From the NCBI GenBank assembly GCA_016178705.1, contig JACOST010000024.1, positions 94,834 through 158,833 of the forward strand: DNA of 64,000 nucleotides, in the 5' to 3' direction. Position numbers and translations under genes: made by a program. Shown here piece after piece: positions 9,796-19,026 of the stretch (its first letter is position 1; every line of letters begins with the position of its first letter). The DNA is from Deltaproteobacteria bacterium (GTDB lineage: Bacteria; Desulfobacterota; Binatia; HRBIN30; JACQVA1). The notes below the pieces were generated by a model. It did not search any database. It worked only from the letters and a program-made list of their open reading frames with translations, and was not told the DNA's origin.

Positions 9796-10991
9796 TGATC
9801 GAGCTTCACGCCGAGGTAAGCCGCCACCGTGTTCATGTCCTTGTCGCCGCGGCCGGAGAGGTTGATGACAACGATCTGCTCGCGCGCCAAGGTTGGCGCC
9901 AACCGGGCGGCATAGGCAATCGCGTGCGAGCTCTCGAGCGCCGGAATGATGCCTTCGGTCTCGCACAGGAGCTGCAGCGCAGCGACGGCTTCTTGATCGG
10001 TCGCCGACACGTACGTCGCCCGACCCGAGTCCTTGAGGTAGGCGTGCTCGGGACCGACGCCGGGATAATCCAGCCCCGCAGAAATCGAGTGCGCGGTGCG
10101 CACCTGCCCCAACTCGTCCTGCAGCACGTAGGTCTTCTTGCCGTGCAGGACGCCGACCTGCCCGGCCGTGATCGAGGCGGCGTGCTTGCCGGTGTCGATT
10201 CCTTCGCCGCCAGCTTCGACACCGACCATCTTGACGTCAACATCGTCGAGAAACGGATGGAACAGCCCCATCGCGTTGCTGCCACCGCCGATGCACGCGA
10301 TCAAATAGTCCGGCAATCGGCCCTCATGCTGGCGGATCTGCCGGCGCGCCTCGGTGCCGATCACCGACTGGAAGTCGCGCACCAACATCGGATACGGGTG
10401 CGCCGACATGGTCGAGCCGACCAGATAGTAGGTGGTCGCGACGTTGGTCACCCAGTCGCGCAGCGCTTCATTGATCGCGTCCTTGAGCGTGCAACTGCCG
10501 CTCTCAACCGAGTGCACCCTCGCGCCGAGCAACTTCATGCGGAAGACGTTGAGCGACTGCCGCTGCACGTCTTCGCTGCCCATGAACACTTCACACGGCA
10601 ATCCGAAGAGCGCACAGACAGTCGCGGTGGCGACGCCGTGTTGACCCGCGCCGGTCTCTGCGATTATGCGCTGCTTCCCCATGCGGCTGGCCAGCAGCGC
10701 TTGGCCGAGGGCGTTGTTGATCTTGTGCGAACCGGTATGACAGAGATCCTCGCGCTTGAGATAGATCTTCGCTCCGCCGAGTCGCTCGCTCAGGTGCTTC
10801 GCGAAGTACAGCGGCGTCGGTCGCCCGGCGTAGTCGGCGAGGTGATACTTGAGGTCGCGATGAAACTCCGCATTGCGGCGGATCTGGCGATACGCCGTCT
10901 CCAACTCCAGCAGCGCCGGCATGAGCGTTTCCGCGACATACCGGCCACCGTAGATGCCGAAATGGCCGTGCGTATCAGGCAGTCTGTGCAT
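9792..10991 (-). CDS. trpB: Tryptophan synthase beta subunit
   Basis: TrpB condenses indole with serine using pyridoxal phosphate. The PLP lysine is in '[15 protein letters not shown]' (about residue 90). The phosphate-binding glycine loop '[13 protein letters not shown]' and the substrate loop '[15 protein letters not shown]' are intact. The N-terminus '[19 protein letters not shown]' is typical of the TrpB1 type. It overlaps trpF by 17 bp upstream and trpA by 4 bp downstream. Length 399, complete. Confidence 0.97.
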   Translation of the reverse strand: MHRLPDTHGHFGIYGGRYVAETLMPALLELETAYRQIRRNAEFHRDLKYHLADYAGRPTPLYFAKHLSERLGGAKIYLKREDLCHTGSHKINNALGQALLASRMGKQRIIAETGAGQHGVATATVCALFGLPCEVFMGSEDVQRQSLNVFRMKLLGARVHSVESGSCTLKDAINEALRDWVTNVATTYYLVGSTMSAHPYPMLVRDFQSVIGTEARRQIRQHEGRLPDYLIACIGGGSNAMGLFHPFLDDVDVKMVGVEAGGEGIDTGKHAASITAGQVGVLHGKKTYVLQDELGQVRTAHSISAGLDYPGVGPEHAYLKDSGRATYVSATDQEAVAALQLLCETEGIIPALESSHAIAYAARLAPTLAREQIVVINLSGRGDKDMNTVAAYLGVKLDQ

Positions 10992-11583
10992 TGGCGATGA
11001 ACCTCTTCATCAGTTCGGCGTCTTTGATCCCCGGCTGCCGTTCCACTCCGCTCGCAACGTCCACCGCCAGCGGTCGCACCGCCCGCACCGCGTCGGCGAC
11101 GTTGTCGGCGGTCAAGCCGCCGGCCAAGATCAAGCGCGACCGATCGCACGCAGCCGCCCATTCCCACGTGAATGCTCTTCCGGTCCCCCCTGGGTGCCCC
11201 TCCACATAGGCATCCAGCAAGATGAAATCAACGGGGTACTGCGCCGCCGCAGACACCGATTCGCGATCGCGCAGGCGTAACGCCTTGATCACCTTCAGCG
11301 ACCAGCCCGCGCAATCGCTCGGAGATTCCTCGCCGTGAAACTGCACTGCCCGCAGGCCGACGCGTTCGGCAATCTCCGCCACACGCGCGCGCGCTTCGTT
11401 GACGAAAACGCCAACGCCACACACCGACGCCGGCAGCGTTGCAATGATGGCCTGCGCGGTCTCGACGTTCACACAGCGCGGACTGCGCGCATAAAAGTTC
11501 ACGCCGATCGCCGCGGCGCCCGCCGCAACCGCCGCACGCGCATCTTCCACACGCGTGACGCCGCAGACCTTCACCTTCACCAT
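10975..11583 (-). CDS. trpF: Phosphoribosylanthranilate isomerase
   Basis: TrpF converts phosphoribosylanthranilate to CdRP by Amadori rearrangement. The catalytic Cys is in '[12 protein letters not shown]' at the N-terminus and the catalytic Asp in '[11 protein letters not shown]' near the end; 'AVQFHGEE' is also typical. ATG at 11583 is chosen because upstream in-frame codons would extend into trpC coding sequence; it lies 5 bp past the trpC stop. 202 residues is normal. Its 3' end overlaps trpB by 17 bp. Confidence 0.95.
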   Translation of the reverse strand: MVKVKVCGVTRVEDARAAVAAGAAAIGVNFYARSPRCVNVETAQAIIATLPASVCGVGVFVNEARARVAEIAERVGLRAVQFHGEESPSDCAGWSLKVIKALRLRDRESVSAAAQYPVDFILLDAYVEGHPGGTGRAFTWEWAAACDRSRLILAGGLTADNVADAVRAVRPLAVDVASGVERQPGIKDAELMKRFIANAQTA

Positions 11584-11588
11584 CGCCA

Positions 11589-12365
11589 CTAGCCCGTGAC
11601 GCCGCGCAGCTCGTCCAACTTCACGCCCGGATCCGGCGCGCGCATGAACGTCTCTCCGATCAAGAACGCGTGCGCGCCCGCGCGCAGCAAGCGTTCGATG
11701 TCGGCGCGCGTCTCGATTCCACTCTCCGCCACCACCGTGCAGCCGGCCGGCACGCGCGGCAGCAGCCGCTCGCACGTCGCCAGCGACGTTACGAATGTGT
11801 GCAAGTCGCGATTGTTCATTCCGAGCAGCCGCGGCCGTACCGACAGCGCCAGGTCCAACTCCGCTTCGTTGTGAACCTCCACCAACGCATCAACCCCGAT
11901 CATCTCCGCCTCAGCCGCCAAACTCATGAGCTGCTCGGGACGCAACGCCGCGACGATCAGCAAGATCGCATCGGCGCCGTACGCGCGCGCCTCGGTGATC
12001 TGGTACGGATCGACGACGAAGTCTTTTTCGATCAACGGAAGCGTCACGGCGGCCCGGATCATCGCCAGGTAGTCGAGCCGACCTTGAAAGAAGCGTTCGT
12101 CGGTGAGCACCGAGACCGCCGCCGCGCCATGGGTTGCATAGGCGCACGCAATGGCGAGGGGATCGAAGTCCGAGCGAATCAATCCCTTCGACGGCGACGC
12201 CTTCTTCACCTCGGCAATGATCGCACCGGGTTCGCTAACTGCCGCCACAAACCCGCGACGCGCTTCGCGATAGAGCGGACGCTCCCGCAGCGCCGCCAGC
12301 GACACTGCGCGCTTGCGCGCCGAGACTTCTTCGCGCTTGTTGGCGAGGATGTCGTCGAGGATCAT
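11589..12365 (-). CDS. trpC: Indole-3-glycerol phosphate synthase
   Basis: TrpC closes the indole ring from CdRP. Signatures include 'ILDDILANKREEV' at the N-terminus, 'IIAEVKKASPSKG' with the catalytic lysine (about residues 48-60), 'VSVLTDERFFQG', 'LIEKDFVVDPYQI' and 'VVAESGIETRADI'. 258 residues is normal. Its start overlaps the trpD stop by 4 bp. The stop codon is TAG, which shows that TAG is an ordinary stop in this genome; that matters for the amber-interrupted gene near 26 kb. Confidence 0.96.
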   Translation of the reverse strand: MILDDILANKREEVSARKRAVSLAALRERPLYREARRGFVAAVSEPGAIIAEVKKASPSKGLIRSDFDPLAIACAYATHGAAAVSVLTDERFFQGRLDYLAMIRAAVTLPLIEKDFVVDPYQITEARAYGADAILLIVAALRPEQLMSLAAEAEMIGVDALVEVHNEAELDLALSVRPRLLGMNNRDLHTFVTSLATCERLLPRVPAGCTVVAESGIETRADIERLLRAGAHAFLIGETFMRAPDPGVKLDELRGVTG

Positions 12366-13378
12366 GCGTTGGTGAACTCCACCATTGCCTCCAACTTCCG
12401 GCGGGCGCGGCCGCTGCCGATCGACTCACGCGCGAGCGCCACCGCATCCCGAACGCTGCTCGCACGCTCGCCGACATAGATCGCCGCCGCGGCGTTCAAC
12501 ACCACCACGTCCAGACGTGGCCCTGCCTCACCGTCGAGAACGGCGCGCACGACGCGCGCACTGTCTGCCGCACTCACCGGCCCCAGCAAGTCGTCGAAGC
12601 GACACGGGGTGAACCCGAGTTCCTCCGGCGCGATCCGATACGTAGTGACCGCGCCAGCGTGCCACTCGGCGATGCTGGTCGCGGCGGCGAGCGAAATCTC
12701 ATCGAGACCATCGTCGCTGTGCACGACTAACGCGTGAGCGCTGCCCAACTCGCCGAGCGCGCGAGCGATCGGCTCGATCCATTGGGGCGCAAACACGCCT
12801 ACCACCTGATGGCGCGCGCCGGCCGGATTCAACAACGGGCCGAGCAGGTTGAAGAGCGTCCGCACACCAAGCTCACGACGCGGGACCGCCGCGTGCTTCA
12901 TCGCAGGATGAAACACCGGCGCGAAGAGAAAACCGATACCGATGGTATCGATGCACCCACCCACGCGCTCGGGCGTGAGATCCAGCTTCACGCCCAACGC
13001 TTCGAGCACATCGGCGCCGCCGACCGTGCCCGACATGGCGCGGTTGCCATGCTTCGCTACGGTGAGCCCGGCGCCGGCCACGACGAACGCCGCTGCCGTC
13101 GAGATGTTGAACGTGCCTTTGCGATCACCGCCGGTGCCACATGTATCGACGACGATCGCAGCCCGCGGCGTGATGCGCGTGGCGGCGGCGCGCAGCGCGC
13201 GCGCGGCGCCGATGATTTCGCCAACCGTCTCGCCCTTCATGCGCAACGCGATCAGCAGCCCAGCAATCTGCGCCGCCGTCGCGTCGCCGCGCATGATCCG
13301 GCCGATCACTGCTTCCATTTCGGCTGCAGTGAGATCGTGCCGATCAATCAGCCGCGTCAGGGCGTCGGATAGTTCCAT
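12362..13378 (-). CDS. trpD: Anthranilate phosphoribosyltransferase
   Basis: TrpD transfers the phosphoribosyl group of PRPP to anthranilate. The PRPP-binding 'DTCGTGGDRKGTFNIST' (about residues 78-94), 'VAKHGNRAMSG' and 'LFNLLGPLLNPAGA' are intact. 338 residues is normal. The start lies 46 bp after trpG, and the end overlaps trpC in an ATGA. Confidence 0.96.
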   Translation of the reverse strand: MELSDALTRLIDRHDLTAAEMEAVIGRIMRGDATAAQIAGLLIALRMKGETVGEIIGAARALRAAATRITPRAAIVVDTCGTGGDRKGTFNISTAAAFVVAGAGLTVAKHGNRAMSGTVGGADVLEALGVKLDLTPERVGGCIDTIGIGFLFAPVFHPAMKHAAVPRRELGVRTLFNLLGPLLNPAGARHQVVGVFAPQWIEPIARALGELGSAHALVVHSDDGLDEISLAAATSIAEWHAGAVTTYRIAPEELGFTPCRFDDLLGPVSAADSARVVRAVLDGEAGPRLDVVVLNAAAAIYVGERASSVRDAVALARESIGSGRARRKLEAMVEFTNA

Positions 13379-13424
13379 TGCTCAGTCGCTCGCGCGTCCG
13401 CAGGCTCACGGAGAAGCTCCCTCT

Positions 13425-14003
13425 TCAGTGTCTCTCGCGCGCCACGTTGAGAAAGTTCTTCAGCAGCGCCTTGCCCTCGATGGTCAGGATCGACTCGGGA
13501 TGGAACTGGACGCCTTCGACCAGCAGCTCGCGGTGGCGCACGCCCATGATCTCGCCCTCGGCGGTCCACGCGCTCAGTTCCAAGCAGTCGGGCTTGGTTG
13601 CCGGATCGATCACCAGTGAGTGATAGCGCGTGGCCTGAAACGGATTCGACAAGCCCGCGAAAATCGTCCGGCCATCGTGCAGGATCGGTGAGGTCTTCCC
13701 GTGCATGATGCGCGGCGCGCGGACGATGGTGCCGCCGAACGCCGCGCCAATGGCTTGAAGCCCGAGGCAGACGCCGAGAATCGGGATCTTGCCGGCGAAG
13801 CGCTCGATCACGGGGACCGAGATGCCCGCCTCCCGCGGCGTGCACGGCCCGGGCGAGATCACGATCATCTCGGGCGCCAACTCGGCCACCTCCGCCACCG
13901 TCAGCGCGTTGTTGCGAAACACGCGCACGTCCGCCCCCAACTCGCCCAGGTACTGCACGATGTTGTAGGTGAAGGAGTCGAAGTTATCGATCATCAACAG
14001 CAT
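13425..14003 (-). CDS. trpG: Anthranilate synthase glutamine amidotransferase subunit (TrpG/PabA)
   Basis: This class I amidotransferase supplies ammonia from glutamine to TrpE, and may also serve p-aminobenzoate synthase. The nucleophile Cys is in '[15 protein letters not shown]' and the catalytic His-Glu in 'VQFHPES'. Most TrpG/PabA proteins have His after LG (GVCLGHQ); here it is Leu, a mild departure outside the catalytic triad. N-terminal '[16 protein letters not shown]' is typical. 192 residues is complete. It lies between trpE (87-bp repeat-bearing gap) and trpD. Confidence 0.93.
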   Translation of the reverse strand: MLLMIDNFDSFTYNIVQYLGELGADVRVFRNNALTVAEVAELAPEMIVISPGPCTPREAGISVPVIERFAGKIPILGVCLGLQAIGAAFGGTIVRAPRIMHGKTSPILHDGRTIFAGLSNPFQATRYHSLVIDPATKPDCLELSAWTAEGEIMGVRHRELLVEGVQFHPESILTIEGKALLKNFLNVARERH

Positions 14004-14090
14004 ACGTCACCGCGGTTCGTGTTCGTGGCTCGTGCTCGTTCGGGGCTCGCCATCCGACACGACCACGACTCACGAGCACGGTTCACGACC
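14004..14090. repeat. Degenerate TCGTG(A/G) repeat array between trpE and trpG
   Basis: This 87-bp spacer is built of imperfect copies of short units such as 'ttcgtgttcgtggctcgtg', followed by the inverse 'cgactcacgagcacggttc'. The two halves can pair into a hairpin. A related array lies before trpE (15573-15612) and another at about 33600. Confidence 0.5.
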
Positions 14091-15572
14091 TCACATCGCC
14101 TCCGCTAGGCGCACGGCGTGGATCAGCGCGCGCGCTTTGTTCACACACTCGGCATGCTCACGCTCGGGATCGGAGTCGGCCACGATACCGGCACCGGCAC
14201 CGATGTAGACGGTGTTGCCGGCGACCAGCAGCGAACGGATGGTGATGCAGGTGTCCATATTGCCCGAGAAGTCGAAGTAGCCAACCGCGCCACCGTAGAT
14301 GCCGCGGCGCACCGGCTCCAACTCTTCGATGAGTTCCATCGCGCGCACTTTCGGCGCCCCGCTCAACGTCCCCGCCGGGAACGTCGCGCGGAAAGCGTCG
14401 AAGCAGTCGAGTTCGGCGCGCAGATCACCGCGCACGTTCGACACCAAATGCATCACATACGCGTAGCGCTCGACTACCATGTGCTCGGTCACCGCCACGC
14501 TGCCGATCTTGGCGACACGGCCGACGTCGTTGCGGCCGAGGTCGAGCAGCATGATGTGCTCGGCGATTTCCTTGGGGTCGGTCATCAATTCCTGCTCAAA
14601 TTGTGAGTCCTGCTTCTCTTCCGTGCCGCGTGGCCGCGTACCCGCGATCGGGCGTACCGTCACCTCGCGACCTTCGAGTCGCACCATGACCTCGGGCGAC
14701 GAACCGAGCAACGTGTGCGGCCCCATGCGTAGGAAGAACATGTACGGCGATGGATTCACCGTGCGCAGGCAGCGATAGATGTTGAACGGGTGCGCGCGCA
14801 GGGGACACTCGAAGCGTTGCGCCAAGACCACTTGGATCACGTCGCCCGCGACGATGTACTCCTTGGCCCGCCGCACCATGGTTTCGTACTGTTCCTGCGT
14901 CAGATTGGACCCCACCGGCCCCGGTTCGCGCAACGCCAACGATCGCGGCGCTTCGACCGCCTTTTGCAAACGCGCGATCACGCGCTCCACCTTTGCGCCG
15001 GCCGCGTCGTACGCCGCGCGCAGCGCATCGCGTCCGCTGCCGGGCGTCAGGTGCGCGTGCGACACGACTTTGATCTTCTGCGCGACGTTGTCGAAGATCA
15101 ACAGCGTATCGGCGAGTAACAGGTAGAGGTCCGGCATCGCGAGGTCGTCGGCCGCGCACTCGGGCAGGTGCTCGATGAAGCGAACGACATCGTAGCCGAG
15201 ATAGCCCACGAAGCCGCCCGAGAAGCGCGGCAAACCCTTCACGGCGACCGCGCGATACTGGGCGAGCAGATCGCGCACGGCGCTGAGCGGATCGGCGACC
15301 TCGCGTTCTTCGGGCGGTTGGCCGGCACGTTCGAAGGTGAGGCGCGTGCCCTTGCTGCGCACGATCAATTCGGGTGCCGCGCCGAGAAAACTGTAGCGTG
15401 CCCACTTCTCGTTGCCTTCGACGCTCTCGAGCAGAAAGGCATCGCCGCCCTCGTCGATCTTGAGAAAGGCCGACACCGGCGTTTCGAGATCAGCGAGGAT
15501 CTCGCGATACACCGGCACCAGATTGCCCTGCTCCGCCAAGCGGCAGAACTCGTCGAACTCAGGCGTGTACAT
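14091..15572 (-). CDS. trpE: Anthranilate synthase component I
   Basis: TrpE makes anthranilate from chorismate. The C-terminal chorismate-binding domain is clear: 'LGSSPEVMVRLEGREVTVRP', 'MTDPKEIAEHIMLLDLGRND', 'FPAGTLSGAPKVRAMELIEE' and the C-terminal 'GAGIVADSDPEREHAEC'. The N-terminal regulatory part has 'AFLKIDEGGDAFLLESVEG', a variant of the LLES element involved in tryptophan feedback binding. 493 residues is normal. It is the first trp gene, but a 122-bp repeat region and an SPOR gene in the same direction lie upstream. No leader peptide with Trp codons was seen, so attenuation of the classic type is not supported. Confidence 0.96.
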   Translation of the reverse strand: MYTPEFDEFCRLAEQGNLVPVYREILADLETPVSAFLKIDEGGDAFLLESVEGNEKWARYSFLGAAPELIVRSKGTRLTFERAGQPPEEREVADPLSAVRDLLAQYRAVAVKGLPRFSGGFVGYLGYDVVRFIEHLPECAADDLAMPDLYLLLADTLLIFDNVAQKIKVVSHAHLTPGSGRDALRAAYDAAGAKVERVIARLQKAVEAPRSLALREPGPVGSNLTQEQYETMVRRAKEYIVAGDVIQVVLAQRFECPLRAHPFNIYRCLRTVNPSPYMFFLRMGPHTLLGSSPEVMVRLEGREVTVRPIAGTRPRGTEEKQDSQFEQELMTDPKEIAEHIMLLDLGRNDVGRVAKIGSVAVTEHMVVERYAYVMHLVSNVRGDLRAELDCFDAFRATFPAGTLSGAPKVRAMELIEELEPVRRGIYGGAVGYFDFSGNMDTCITIRSLLVAGNTVYIGAGAGIVADSDPEREHAECVNKARALIHAVRLAEAM

Positions 15573-15694
15573 TGGTCGTGACTCGTGGCTCGTGACTCGT
15601 GAGTCGTAAATCGTGATTCGTATCTGGCCGACCCCTTCTGCCTACTGCTTACTGCTTACTGCTTACTGCCTACTGCCTACTGTACTGCTCTTCC
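15573..15694. repeat. Two short-unit repeat arrays upstream of trpE
   Basis: From 15573 to about 15625 are imperfect copies of 'gactcgtggctcgt'. From about 15640 to 15690 are copies of a 7-bp unit, 'tactgct' or 'tactgcc', repeated about seven times. Both fill the whole gap between the SPOR gene and trpE, where a promoter or leader would be expected. Confidence 0.65.
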
Positions 15695-16369
15695 CTACTG
15701 CGATGTCACGTAGGCCGCTTCGAGTCCTTCCAAATTCTTCAGGCGCTGCTCCATCTCCTGTGCGCGGTCGTGGTTGGAGAAGCGGCCCACACGGACGCGG
15801 TACCACGTTTGCCCACGCATCGGCGCTTGCAACGTGTAAGCGTCGTAGCCTTTCGCGAGCAGGCGACGCGCGAGCGCCGTGGCCTGATTCGGATCGGTCG
15901 TGGCATAGACCTGCACCGTCCACCCGGCGTCGGCCCATTCTTGCGGCGATCGCTTTTCGCCCTTCTCCACCTTCGCCGCCGGCAGCGCGGCGGTCGGCTT
16001 TGCGGGCGCAAGCGTCGGCTTGACCAGGGCCAAAGTGGCGACGGCCTTGCCCGGCGTCGCTGTCGGCGTGGCGCGTAGCTTCATGAACGGCGTGTCGCTC
16101 GGCACCGCGTTGGCCGGCACGGCGGGAGCCACTGGCACCGCTGCTTTGGGCGCGTCGGACGCGGCGACCTCACCCGGTCCCTCTATCGCGGTGCGATCCG
16201 CAGGCTTGCGCACGATGCGTTCTTCTTGCGCCAGTCGGCGCTCGACCAAATCCTTCCCCACCCAGATGCCGAACACGAAGATCAACAACGAGGCGACCAG
16301 GAATCCCAAGGTCAACGTGAGCACCTGCCCCAAACTCAGCCCAGCGGAACGTGTGCGGCGTGCCATCAT
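15695..16369 (-). CDS. SPOR-domain inner-membrane protein
   Basis: One N-terminal membrane helix (about residues 12-34, 'LTLGFLVASLLIFVFGIWVG') follows a short basic cytoplasmic tail. A Pro/Ala-rich periplasmic linker (residues 55-140) leads to a C-terminal SPOR domain of about 75 residues beginning 'GWTVQVYATTDPNQATALAR' and containing 'WYRVRVGRFSNHDRAQEM'. SPOR domains bind denuded septal peptidoglycan, so a cell-division role like FtsN or DedD is likely. It starts 13 bp after argS and probably shares its transcript. Start at 16369 or the adjacent ATG at 16366. Confidence 0.88.
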   Translation of the reverse strand: MMARRTRSAGLSLGQVLTLTLGFLVASLLIFVFGIWVGKDLVERRLAQEERIVRKPADRTAIEGPGEVAASDAPKAAVPVAPAVPANAVPSDTPFMKLRATPTATPGKAVATLALVKPTLAPAKPTAALPAAKVEKGEKRSPQEWADAGWTVQVYATTDPNQATALARRLLAKGYDAYTLQAPMRGQTWYRVRVGRFSNHDRAQEMEQRLKNLEGLEAAYVTSQ

Positions 16370-16382
16370 CCCCTCATCTTCA

Positions 16383-18038
16383 TCACATGCTTTCGGGCGC
16401 GTGTACCCCTAACAGACCCAGGCCGCTGTGCAACACCTTGCGCACTGCATGCGCGAGGTAGAGGCGGGCGGCGGTGCGCGCGAGGTCATCGGTCAAGATG
16501 CGGTGCGAATTGTAGAAGCGATGAAACTCGCCCGCCAGCTCCATCAAGTAGAACACCACGCGGTGCGGCTCGAACCCGCGCGCGGCGTCTTCCACGGTAT
16601 CGCTGTACCGCGCCAGTAACTTCATCACGGCGAGCTCTTCCGGTGCGGTCAACGTTTCCAAATGCGACGCGGCGGCCGGCGCCAGCTTCGCGCCCGCGGC
16701 CGTCGCTTGCTTGAACAGGCTGTGAATCCGCGCGTGCGCGTACTGAACGTAGAAGACCGGATTGTCCGAAGACTGCTTCTTGGCGAGGTCGAGATCGAAT
16801 TCGAGGTGACTGTCGGCGCGGCGGGTGAGGAAAAACACCCGCACCACGTCGGCGCCAACTTCATCGAGCAACTCATCGACAGTGACGTACTCCGCCCGCC
16901 GCGTCGACATCTTCACCTGCACGCCACCACGCGTGAGCGTGACGAACTGGTAAATGATCGAGTGGATCTTCTCCGCCGGCAGTCCCAGCGCTTTGATCGC
17001 CGCCTTCACCTCTTCGTGCTCAGCGATGTGATCGGCGCCGAGCACATCGATGATCAGATCGAACCCACGTCGCAACTTGTCTTGATGATACGCGATGTCG
17101 GGCAAGCGATACGCCGGCTCCCCGGTCGACTTCACCAGCACGCGGTCCTTATCGAGCTCGAGCGCCTCGCCGGCCAACCACACCGCGCCATCACGATCGA
17201 ACGCGAGCTGACGCGCGCGCAGCGCCTCGAGCACCGCAGCGATCTGACCGCCTTTGTAGAGCGTGTCCTCATTGAAATAGACGTCGAAATGGATGCCAAC
17301 GCGGCCAAGCGTCTGCTCAATGTCGGCGAAGATGGCGCGCTCGGCCACGTCTTTGAACCTGCCAGCCGCTGGCTCGTCGCGCAGGCGATCGCTGTGCTCG
17401 CTGATCAATGTGCCGGCAATCTCGCGGATGTACTCGCCTTGGTAGCCATCTTCGGGAAACGTGATCGTGTCACCGAGCTGTTCGAGATAGCGCGCTTTCA
17501 CCGATTCCCCCAGGAGCTTCATCTGGCGCCCGGCGTTGTTGAAGTAGTACTCGCGCGTGACCTGATGCCCGGTGGCTTCGAGCAGTCGCGCGATCGCGTC
17601 ACCCAGCACCGCGTTGCGGCCGTGGCCGACCGTGAGCGGGCCCGTCGGATTGGCGCTGACGAACTCGACTTGGACCTTCTTGCCTTGCCCGATGTCGTTG
17701 AAGGCGAGCGGACCGTCGTGCTCGCCGATGTCGGCGAGCGTGTCGCCCCAGAATTTCAGCGAGAAGCGGAAGTTGAGGTAGCCGGGCCCTTCGACGTCGA
17801 CGCCTGCGAGCAAACCGTCGGGGTCAGCGATGAAGCCGTGAATCGTTTCGGCGATCTGGCGTGGGGCGCGGCGTTCGGCGCGCGCCAAGCCGAGGGCGAT
17901 CGCCGACGCCAGGTCGCCGAAGGCGGGATTCTTGGGCACCTCAAAAAGCAAAGGGGGGAGGCTGTCTGACTTCAGCGCTCCCCCCTCAATGGCTTGCGAT
18001 AGTGCGTGCTGAAGCAGCGCTTCAAGTCGTTTTTTCAT
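16383..18038 (-). CDS. argS: Arginyl-tRNA synthetase
   Basis: ArgS charges tRNA-Arg. The HIGH-like motif is 'SANPTGPLTVGHGRNAV' (about residues 110-126) and the KMSKS position reads 'VQVKMSTRRAEYV'. The DALR anticodon-binding domain is C-terminal ('EFHRFYNSHRIL' onward), ending 'GLGLLGVHAPESM'. 551 residues is typical. It is the first gene of the minus-strand run that continues through SPOR and trp. Confidence 0.96.
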   Translation of the reverse strand: MKKRLEALLQHALSQAIEGGALKSDSLPPLLFEVPKNPAFGDLASAIALGLARAERRAPRQIAETIHGFIADPDGLLAGVDVEGPGYLNFRFSLKFWGDTLADIGEHDGPLAFNDIGQGKKVQVEFVSANPTGPLTVGHGRNAVLGDAIARLLEATGHQVTREYYFNNAGRQMKLLGESVKARYLEQLGDTITFPEDGYQGEYIREIAGTLISEHSDRLRDEPAAGRFKDVAERAIFADIEQTLGRVGIHFDVYFNEDTLYKGGQIAAVLEALRARQLAFDRDGAVWLAGEALELDKDRVLVKSTGEPAYRLPDIAYHQDKLRRGFDLIIDVLGADHIAEHEEVKAAIKALGLPAEKIHSIIYQFVTLTRGGVQVKMSTRRAEYVTVDELLDEVGADVVRVFFLTRRADSHLEFDLDLAKKQSSDNPVFYVQYAHARIHSLFKQATAAGAKLAPAAASHLETLTAPEELAVMKLLARYSDTVEDAARGFEPHRVVFYLMELAGEFHRFYNSHRILTDDLARTAARLYLAHAVRKVLHSGLGLLGVHAPESM

Positions 18039-18467
18039 CCTCCCAACGCCAGTATCGCCCTTCGGTCATGTTCGTATTCGTCGCTGTAGTTACGCGCAAA
18101 GATGCCCGCAGAGATAGCCCGCACCTCCCAACGAGTCAAGGTGAAGGTTGCAACAGGCGTGGAGCGGAAACGAATGCAAGTGAGCACGATCCTCACCATC
18201 CTCGTTGCGAACACCGAGCAACTGCACCAGAAGCGCTGCGCGCACTCCCGATGGGCAACTTCGAACTGGCCAGCGGCTATCAAGATACCCCGGCTCCGTC
18301 GATCATCCTCGCAAACCCGCTCGTGAGGAATCTGCACCTACGGGTGCTGCTTTACGTGCCCCGTTTTTTCGGGCAGAAGTTCGAGGCGCAATGCTTGTGC
18401 TGCTCGCTGGAAGCAGGGTTCAAGGAATTAACCAAGGCCGGGCAGCGGTAGCCGGAGCTTGCTGCCG
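18039..18467. other. 429-bp stretch without a recognised gene (border of the defence island)
   Basis: Short frames here do not agree with one another. One plus-strand frame reads 'MQVSTILTILVANTEQ' (from 18174) and another, offset, reads 'LANPLVRNLHLRVLLYVPRF' up to a stop at 18449. This could be a decayed gene with a frameshift, but no family was recognised. It marks the boundary between the housekeeping argS run and the restriction genes. Confidence 0.35.
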
Positions 18468-18773
18468 ATGAACGAGGTTCACCGCACCCAATGGAATGCC
18501 TATCACTCGGCGCCGGGTTCTGTCTGGACTGTGCACGACGCACAGATGCCCGAAGAGACTGCTCCTTGCTGTGCAGTCTGTGGGCACTGTGACTGCGAGA
18601 GCTACGACCCGGTTGCTGGGCACTGTGCCGACGACGGCGATGAATCGTGCGAGGGCCAATACTTCGCCTATGTGCACGCCGACGGGCAGGTACTCTGCGA
18701 GCAGTGCGCCGATCAAGCCGGCATCCGCATCGCCGGGTGCGATTGCCTCGACTCCGCGGACGGCCGTCCCTGA
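18468..18773 (+). CDS. Small cysteine-rich protein, unknown
   Basis: 101 residues with a dense Cys cluster in the middle: 'CCAVCGHCDCESYDP', then 'HCADDGDESCEG', 'VLCEQCADQ' and 'GCDCLD'. The CxxC pairs suggest a zinc-binding fold, but no known zinc finger was matched. GGAG lies about 11 nt before the ATG, a rather long spacing. A TTG three codons upstream is an alternative start. It precedes the restriction operon on the same strand. Its coding status is moderately supported. Confidence 0.5.
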   Translation: MNEVHRTQWNAYHSAPGSVWTVHDAQMPEETAPCCAVCGHCDCESYDPVAGHCADDGDESCEGQYFAYVHADGQVLCEQCADQAGIRIAGCDCLDSADGRP

Positions 18774-18888
18774 CGCCAACCGCCGAACGGCCATCGCGGG
18801 CCATCGTCGCCGGACGTAACTGGATGAGTAGAGCCGCACGAGCAACGCCGGTCGTCGGGGCTCGGCCGTGAGCTAGAGGGGGCAGCAG

Positions 18889-19026
18889 GTGCCACGCATC
18901 TTCGACAACATCGAGCAGCAATTGCTCCCTGCGCTTCGCGAGACCATCGAGGTGTCGGATCGCACCAACTGCCTCGCTGCGCATCGAGCGATGAGTGCGA
19001 ATTCTAATGCGGCGAGGTTAGCGTGA
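18889..19026 (+). pseudogene. 5' fragment of a PLD/helicase-type gene, overlapping the hsdR start
   Basis: From GTG at 18889 a 45-codon frame begins 'PRIFDNIEQQLLPALRETIE'. I recognise this as the N-terminus of large phospholipase-D-like DEAD/SNF2 helicases of defence islands, which normally continue with a 'RADFCVGYFNLRGW'-type segment. Here the match stops after 'VSDRTN' and the frame ends after 21 unrelated codons at a TGA. That TGA overlaps the GTG start of hsdR (GTGA). So the remnant seems to lack about 95% of the gene yet still sits where it could couple hsdR translation. The family match is from memory. Confidence 0.55.

Noticed and set aside
15573..15694. Possible trp attenuator in front of trpE
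   Set aside because: No short leader frame with Trp codons and no alternative terminator hairpin with T-run; the stretch is made of short repeats.
18102..18451. Plus-strand frames between argS and the restriction genes as real genes
   Set aside because: The two best stretches are in different frames, lack ribosome sites and match no family.
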